Part shown: in pieces, positions 58,994 to 64,000 of the stretch
How the letters are laid out: each line of letters opens with the position of its first letter
How positions within the stretch are numbered: the stretch's first letter is position 1
Assembly (NCBI GenBank): GCA_947477565.1
Contig: CANJUR010000003.1
Span: 141,535-205,534 of the forward strand
Direction: 5' to 3'
Source: Deltaproteobacteria bacterium
GTDB taxonomy: Bacteria; Myxococcota_A; Polyangia; Polyangiales; Ga0077539
Length of the DNA: 64,000 bases
Position numbers and translations under genes: made by a program
The notes under the pieces: model-generated
The model's database searches: none
Told to the model about the DNA's origin: nothing
What the model saw: the letters and a program-made list of their open reading frames with translations, nothing else

Positions 58994-60543
58994 GCATCGA
59001 CGACGGCCTCGCGCACGAGCGCCTCCTCACCTGCGACGAGGTGCGCAGCATCGACAAGGCACTGATGGCGCTGGGGGTGCCGGGTGTTCTGCTGATGGAG
59101 AACGCGGGGCGCGGCGCGGCGGAGGCGATTCTGCAGCGCACCCGCGAGCGGCCGCTGCGCAACGTGGCGGTGCTGGTGGGTCCGGGAAACAACGGCGGCG
59201 ACGGCCTGGTGGTCGCGCGACACCTGCGGCTGCACCTCCCGGACGCGACGATCGTGGCGTGGTGTGTGGGTGATCCGGCGGCGCTCACTGGCGACGCGGC
59301 GGTGATGCGCGGCGCGGCGTCGGCGTGCGGCATCGCGATGAGGGTGGCGGCGGACGATGCGCACGCGGCGGCGCGGGCCCTGGGCGACTGCGACTGCATC
59401 GTCGACGGTCTCTTCGGGACGGGGTTGTCACGGGCGCTCACGGGCGCAGCGGCGACGTGGGTGCTGGCGGCCAACGCCCGGGAGGACGTGTTGCGCGTGG
59501 CGCTCGACGTGCCATCCGGTGTTGATGCCGAACGGGGCGCGGTGGTCGGCGACGGGGCGGCGTTTCGGGCAGACGTGACGGTGACTTTCGCGGCGCAGAA
59601 AGTGGGGCTGCACACCGGGCCGGGGCGCGTTCTTGCGGGCGAGGTGGTGTTGGCGACGCTCGGGGTGCCGGTTCCGCGTTGGGTTGCGCGATCGAAGTGC
59701 TGGCTGGAATCGACCGCGCCGCGCACGCCGCCGCGCCGCCCGGACGCGCACAAGGGGGATGCCGGGCGGGTGCTGGTGATTGGCGGACGACTCGGAATGA
59801 CCGGTGCCGCGGTGCTCGCCGCGCGCGGGGCTCACCGGATGGGGGCCGGGCTGGTGAAGGTTGCGACGACGGACGCCGCGACTGCCGCGCACCTGGCAGA
59901 GACGATGGTGACGACGCTGCCCGGCGAGGCCGAAGCGTGCGCGGAGTTGCTGCGAGAGCTGGTGCAAAAGGCCGACGCGGTGGTGCTGGGGCCGGGCCTC
60001 GGGCGAGACGAGACCGCGGCGTGGATCGTCGAGACGGTGCTACGGAGCTGCGAGGTTCCGTTGGTGATCGACGCGGATGGGTTGTGGCACCTGGGGGCGC
60101 TGGGGCAGGTGGCGGCCGCGGGGCGCGCGTGGGTGTTGACGCCGCACCCGCTGGAGATGTCGCGACTGCTCGGGGTCGACACGAAGACCATCAACGACGA
60201 TCGCGTCGCGAGCGCCCGGCGGGCGGCGGCGATGTTCAACGCGTGGGTGGTGCTCAAGGGGCCTGGCACGGTGATCAGCGACGCGGAGTCGTCGTGGGTG
60301 ATGCCGTACATGACTCCGACGCTGGGGGTCGGCGGGACGGGTGACGTCCTGGCAGGAGCCCTCGCCGCACGGTTGGCCGAGCGCAACGGAGACGGGCCGA
60401 GGATGGTGCGCAGCCGTCTTGCGTCTGCGGTGCACGCGCACGGCCGAGCGGGCGAGCGCATCGCGGCCCTGCGGGGTGCGTCGAGGGGAGTTCTCGCATC
60501 GGAGATCGCCGACCTTCTCGCGACGACGCTCGAAACCGATTGA
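58990..60543 (+). CDS. nnr: Bifunctional NAD(P)H-hydrate epimerase / ADP- or ATP-dependent dehydratase
   Basis: A 517-residue repair enzyme that reverses hydration of NADH and NADPH. Residues 1-235 are the epimerase (YjeF_N) domain: [37 protein letters not shown] and [10 protein letters not shown]. From about 245 the ribokinase-like dehydratase domain: [43 protein letters not shown] and the GGTGDVLAG nucleotide site. Most myxobacteria join both activities in one chain, as here. Confidence 0.95.
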   Translation: MSIDDGLAHERLLTCDEVRSIDKALMALGVPGVLLMENAGRGAAEAILQRTRERPLRNVAVLVGPGNNGGDGLVVARHLRLHLPDATIVAWCVGDPAALTGDAAVMRGAASACGIAMRVAADDAHAAARALGDCDCIVDGLFGTGLSRALTGAAATWVLAANAREDVLRVALDVPSGVDAERGAVVGDGAAFRADVTVTFAAQKVGLHTGPGRVLAGEVVLATLGVPVPRWVARSKCWLESTAPRTPPRRPDAHKGDAGRVLVIGGRLGMTGAAVLAARGAHRMGAGLVKVATTDAATAAHLAETMVTTLPGEAEACAELLRELVQKADAVVLGPGLGRDETAAWIVETVLRSCEVPLVIDADGLWHLGALGQVAAAGRAWVLTPHPLEMSRLLGVDTKTINDDRVASARRAAAMFNAWVVLKGPGTVISDAESSWVMPYMTPTLGVGGTGDVLAGALAARLAERNGDGPRMVRSRLASAVHAHGRAGERIAALRGASRGVLASEIADLLATTLETD

Positions 60544-60681
60544 CGATTTGTCCGACCGGCGCTGCGCCCCGCCGCCGCGGTGGCAGTTGGCGGAGACTGC
60601 GGGGCAACGGACTCTCGGTGAAAATGCCTAGAGAATCAGCTTGATCGTGTGTTGGCGCGAGAGTTGAAGAAGCCTCTCGCC

Positions 60682-61248
60682 ATGAACCTCCAAAGCGGAC
60701 GCAGGGCGCACTTCATGAACGAGACGTCGCCGTTGATCGACGGCCTGTACGCTTCGGCGCGGAGGCTGACCGGTGCGGGCGACACGGCCGACGACCTGGT
60801 GCAGGACACGATGCTGCTGGCGTGGCAGTCGTGGGAGCGCTTCACCGCGGGGACCAACCTCCGCGGGTGGCTGCACCGCATCCAGATCAACGTGTACATC
60901 ACGGGCTACCGGCGGGCGCGGCGCGAGCGTTTGGCGCGCGACCGGGCGGGGGAGGCGGGCCTCGCGATGATGACTCTGACGGACGCCCAGGAGGCGGTTG
61001 GCGCACCGGACGGCGGCATCCAGCGCAGCGGGTTTGGCCCAAAGCTGCGGCAGGCGCTCGACCAGTTGCCGACGGAGTTTCGCGAGGTGGTGGTGATGGC
61101 CGATCTTGGGGAGATGTCCTACCGCGACATCGCGGACTGCATGGGCTGCCCGATGGGCACGGTGATGTCCCGGCTGCATCGCGCGCGGCGCTCGCTCGCC
61201 CGGTCGCTCACGGAGCCGACGGTGGTCGCGGAGCGCAGCGCGGCGTGA
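60682..61248 (+). CDS. ECF-family RNA polymerase sigma factor
   Basis: A 188-residue sigma factor. Region 2 is DTADDLVQDTMLLAWQSWERF (with the -10 recognition helix GWLHRIQINVYI), and region 4 is DQLPTEFREVVVMADLGEMSYRDIADCMGCPMGTVMSRLHRARR with a helix-turn-helix. No anti-sigma factor lies next to it on this side; the next gene is ddl, convergent 16 bp away. ATG 60682 is chosen; ATG 60715 would remove 11 residues. The 138 bp upstream hold no gene and no clear ECF promoter. Confidence 0.9.
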   Translation: MNLQSGRRAHFMNETSPLIDGLYASARRLTGAGDTADDLVQDTMLLAWQSWERFTAGTNLRGWLHRIQINVYITGYRRARRERLARDRAGEAGLAMMTLTDAQEAVGAPDGGIQRSGFGPKLRQALDQLPTEFREVVVMADLGEMSYRDIADCMGCPMGTVMSRLHRARRSLARSLTEPTVVAERSAA

Positions 61249-61264
61249 GGTGAGGGGGAGGGTG

Positions 61265-62251
61265 CTACGCGTCGCCGAGGTCGCGGGTGATGGCCCCGAC
61301 GTCGGCCTCGCGGGCCACGCTGCGGTCGACGCCGGCGCGGCTGTGAAGGCGCGCGCCGCGGAGAATTTCCTCGCAGAGAGAAGGAAAATCGAGCCCGGCG
61401 CCGGCGGCGATCTTGGGGAGGAGCGAGGTCGCGGTGAGCCCTGGGAGGGTGTTCACTTCGAGGACGTATTCGTTCTCACCTTCCGTCGCGAGGACGTTCA
61501 CGCGGGTGGCGCCGGTGCAGCCCAGAGCATGGTGGGCGCGCTCGGCGAGACGCAGCACCCCCTGGTAGCGGGTGGGGGCGAGGCGCGCGGGAAAGTAGTA
61601 CTCGCAGAGGCCCCTGGAGTACTTGGCTTCGTAATCGTAGAAGGCGCGCCTGGGCACCACCTCGATGGCGCCGAGCACGCGGTCGCCGAGGATGGCGACG
61701 TGCACTTCGCGGGCGCGGATGTAGCGTTCGACGAGGACGCCGTCGTCGTGGCGCAGGGCCTCATCGACGGCCGCGCGAAGCTCCGTCGGGCTGGTGGCGC
61801 GCGAGACGCCGATGGACGAGCCCTCGCGGCGGGGCTTTACCATTACCGGGAAGCCAAAGGAGCCGTGGCGGTCTTCGATCTGGGCGTCGGAGACCGGGCC
61901 GGTGAGGTCGTAGTACGGCGGGGTCGGGACGTTATGGAGGCGGAAGAGTTCCTTCGCCTTGAGCTTGTCGAGCGCGAGCGCGGAGGCGAGAACGCCGGAG
62001 CCGGTGTACGGGATGCCGAGCCATTCGAGGACGCCCTGGATGGCTCCGTCTTCACCGAAGCGGCCATGCAATGCGAGAAAGGCCACGTCGATGTTGGCGC
62101 CGCGCAACACTTGATCGATGTCGCGCCCCACGACGATCGGCACCACTTCGTGACCGCGCGACCGCAGCGCCTGCACCACCGCCTCGCCCGATCGAAGAGA
62201 CACATCGCGCTCTGCGGAGATTCCACCGAACAACACGCCGACTCGCGTCAT
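61265..62251 (-). CDS. ddl: D-alanine--D-alanine ligase, with an Asp-to-Asn change at a metal ligand
   Basis: A 328-residue ATP-grasp ligase making the D-Ala-D-Ala end of peptidoglycan. It has VLFGGISAERDVSLRSG, the KPRREGSSIGVS ATP loop and YDYEAKYS. The three metal ligands align at residues 252, 265 and 267 with the same 13 and 2 spacings as the E. coli enzyme, but the first is Asn (RVNV) where Asp is normal; Glu and Asn remain. Ddl enzymes need this Asp for Mg2+, so activity may be changed. ATG 62251 follows GAGGAGG by 8 bases and is preferred over TTG 62257. Confidence 0.92.
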   Translation of the reverse strand: MTRVGVLFGGISAERDVSLRSGEAVVQALRSRGHEVVPIVVGRDIDQVLRGANIDVAFLALHGRFGEDGAIQGVLEWLGIPYTGSGVLASALALDKLKAKELFRLHNVPTPPYYDLTGPVSDAQIEDRHGSFGFPVMVKPRREGSSIGVSRATSPTELRAAVDEALRHDDGVLVERYIRAREVHVAILGDRVLGAIEVVPRRAFYDYEAKYSRGLCEYYFPARLAPTRYQGVLRLAERAHHALGCTGATRVNVLATEGENEYVLEVNTLPGLTATSLLPKIAAGAGLDFPSLCEEILRGARLHSRAGVDRSVAREADVGAITRDLGDA

Positions 62252-62710
62252 GGCCAAAGCCTCCTCAAGAATTGTCTACCCACGGCCTGCTGATTCCACG
62301 TCGATGCAGAGCAGCGCGCGGGCCAGACCAGAATTCCGCCGCGACCTCGATGAACGCCGCTCCACGAGCGACGCAGACGTGGTGAACTCGCCCTGTCAGC
62401 GCGTCCGCACGGCCTCAACAACTTCGCCAATGCCCGCTAGCAACGGAGCGGTATCGACGTCAAGAAGGCTGCAAAGCCTCGCCGACGGTCGTGAGCGTGT
62501 CCGCGGATCTTCTGCCGCTGCCAGAAACTCGACCACGATTGCGGCTTGCGACACGCGCGCGCGCTGCTCTATCGTGATCTGTCATCAGGACTGAAGACGA
62601 CTTCGCGCGGACGGTCGGGAAGCTCCGACAACGCTGTGAAATCTGCCCTTCATCGCTCCTGAAGAAGACTTCCCTCTCCCTCTGGACGGCGCATCGGAGA
62701 ACCACACGCG
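62252..62710. other. 459-bp intergenic region
   Basis: Divergent gap between ddl (minus) and the repeat-rich gene at 62711 (plus). Open frames here are short and lack family features. It holds the ddl ribosome-binding site (GAGGAGG) on the minus strand, and a small hairpin on the plus strand (GTCGG 62614-62618, CCGAC 62625-62629). No strong promoter pair, RNA gene or repeat was found. Confidence 0.5.
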
Positions 62711-64000
62711 ATGAGCGTAGACAATGTTCGCAGGCTGCTCGGCTCACTCCTGGATGATCCCGAGAGCGCTAATGCGTGGGCGATGCTCGAGGAGCTAGCG
62801 GCGGGCGATGAGCTCGGAGAGGCGGGCGACGAGGGCCGCGCGCTTCTCGCGGAGACACGACATCGGCTGCACGATCGCGGCGAGGCCGAGGCGGTCGCGG
62901 CGATGTTGTCCATCGAGTCCGCGGTGGCGCCCGATGCGGCGACGCGCGGGGCTCTGCTGCGAGAGCGCGCCCGTTACCTCGAGGAGGAGCTTCTCGATGA
63001 CAAGTCGGCGCTCGCGACGCTCGACTCGGTGCTGTCCGACGGCGACGACCCCGAGGCGGCGGAGATGCGCGAGCGGCTCAACTCCAAGAAGGCCCGCTGG
63101 AAGGACATCACCGGGGCCTTTAAGAAGAACGCAGAAGAGGGCTCGGCAGACCCGGCGATGGTCGCGTCGCACCTCGTGAGCGCCGCCGCGGTGGTGCTCC
63201 AGTACAAGCCCAAGGGCCGCGAGAAGGAGGCCGACGCGATCTTCGAGTCCGCGCTCTCCATCGATCCGGGCAACCTCCGCGCGGCTCTGCTTTTCGAGCG
63301 CGTTCTTCGTCGACGGGGCGCCCGGTGGGACGATCTCGCGGCGCACCTCGAGCGCTCCGCCGAGGCCGTCGAGCCTGTCGGTGCCAGGGTTGATCTTCTC
63401 TTTCGTGCGGCCCGCACCCACGCCGCGCGTCGCAATGACATCGCCGCCGCCGAGCGCCTCTATCGGCACATCCTCGAACTCGATCCGGGCAACGCCCCGG
63501 CGCGACGTTTCATCGTGGCGATTCTCACGGAGCGCGAGCGCTGGGACGACCTCGCGGAGTTCTACGAGGCACAGATCGGTGCGCGCGCGGCAGACGGCGA
63601 GGACGTCGGCCTGTTGGTTCAGGCGGGCATGACGCACTGGCGTGTGCGCAACGACCCCGCACGCGCGGAGACCTTCTTCCGGCGACTGCGCGACGTCGCC
63701 GCGGACCACCCGGCCGTCCTCGCATTCTTCGAGGCGAACTCATCCGCGGTCGAAGCGGTGTCGGCGACCGAGGCACCGATCACGAACGACTCCTCATCGG
63801 CTGAAGATGAGATCGTTCACCTGAGCTCTGACGCCGACGAAGAGATCGACGTACCTGACGACGGGGATGTGCATTTCGACGCTCAAGCGCCCGTCGCGGA
63901 AGCGCCCGTCGCGGAAGCGCCCGTCGCGGAAGCGCCCGTCGCGGAAGCGCCCGTCGCGGAAGCGCCCGTCGCGGAAGCGCCCGTCGCGGAAGCGCCCGTC
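62711..64000 (+). CDS. TPR-like protein with an EAPVA repeat tail, 3' truncated
   Basis: The frame is open from ATG 62711 to the window end, 430 codons without a stop, so the gene continues beyond. Residues 1-345 are helical, with TPR-like units (for instance SALSIDPGNLRAALLFERVLRR and ERLYRHILELDPGNAPARRF). An acidic stretch follows, rich in Ser, Asp and Glu (about 355-390). From residue 393 the sequence APVAE repeats with a 15-bp period. GGAG lies upstream of the ATG. The C-terminal domain beyond the window is unknown. Confidence 0.82.
   Translation, partial: MSVDNVRRLLGSLLDDPESANAWAMLEELAAGDELGEAGDEGRALLAETRHRLHDRGEAEAVAAMLSIESAVAPDAATRGALLRERARYLEEELLDDKSALATLDSVLSDGDDPEAAEMRERLNSKKARWKDITGAFKKNAEEGSADPAMVASHLVSAAAVVLQYKPKGREKEADAIFESALSIDPGNLRAALLFERVLRRRGARWDDLAAHLERSAEAVEPVGARVDLLFRAARTHAARRNDIAAAERLYRHILELDPGNAPARRFIVAILTERERWDDLAEFYEAQIGARAADGEDVGLLVQAGMTHWRVRNDPARAETFFRRLRDVAADHPAVLAFFEANSSAVEAVSATEAPITNDSSSAEDEIVHLSSDADEEIDVPDDGDVHFDAQAPVAEAPVAEAPVAEAPVAEAPVAEAPVAEAPVAEAPV
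63887..64000 (+). repeat. 15-bp tandem repeat running off the window
   Basis: GCGCCCGTCGCGGAA is repeated from 63887 to the end, 7.6 copies, encoding Ala-Pro-Val-Ala-Glu in the frame of the gene from 62711. The copies are identical; the repeat probably extends further. Confidence 0.95.

Overview
The window is high-GC bacterial chromosome, densely packed with genes on both strands. Several traits point to Myxococcota (Deltaproteobacteria sensu lato), possibly a Polyangiales-type genome. These are a protein with a MYXO-CTERM-like tail (Cys motif, hydrophobic segment, Arg run), many lipoproteins with Asp-Ala-Gly-rich linkers, a Ser/Thr kinase with an HRDxxPxN catalytic loop, and a GAAC-N4-GTTC LexA-type box. 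The species cannot be named from the sequence alone.

Layout. 1-1936 (minus): the start of a ThiF/MoeB-like gene, a cysteine synthase, and a FolK that carries an archease-like C-terminal domain. 2020-14648 (plus): a long co-directional run with many ATGA/GTGA/TGATG start-stop overlaps. It holds a sugar-nucleotide epimerase, mnmA, a lipoprotein, an RlmD/TrmA-type methyltransferase, a four-cysteine miniprotein, a tilS-like gene, ftsH, folP, cdaA, cdaR, glmM and an SGNH lipoprotein. It joins RNA modification, folate synthesis, c-di-AMP synthesis and peptidoglycan precursor supply. 14640-21814 (minus): a TamB-like protein and a lipidated Omp85 partner. 21889-24170: a Rieske protein and a cytochrome b fused to two cytochrome c domains. 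24212-25201: a secreted alpha/beta hydrolase. 25282-31073: tig-clpP-clpX-lon, the protein quality-control cluster, followed by tRNA-Val(UAC).

31215-44815 is more accessory: a DUF697-like small protein, a Ser/Thr kinase, lipoproteins, an imuA-imuB mutagenesis cassette behind a perfect LexA-type palindrome, a tail-anchored protein converging on a BrxD-like (DUF2791) ATPase, a 21-bp minisatellite in a divergent intergenic region, a membrane protein fused to a spermidine-synthase-like domain, a Cys-rich MYXO-CTERM protein and a TrmO homologue. 44925-51540: a giant TPR protein and two Cys-rich or repeat-bearing lipoproteins. 51638-54808: dnaE2 (imuC), 15 kb from imuAB. 54947-56737: an unknown coiled-coil protein and a lipoprotein. 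56755-60543: acyl-CoA dehydrogenase, pdxJ, acpS and nnr, overlapping by 4 nt at each junction. The window ends with an ECF sigma factor, ddl on the minus strand with a changed metal ligand, and a truncated repeat-rich gene running off the edge.

No insertion sequence, prophage, CRISPR array or rRNA was seen. The most notable items are the FolK-archease fusion, the tandem (pseudo plus active) BrxD-like ATPase outside any BREX locus, the lipidated TamA-like Omp85, the b-c-c cytochrome fusion, the SOS-type imuAB promoter, and the altered motifs in TilS and Ddl.
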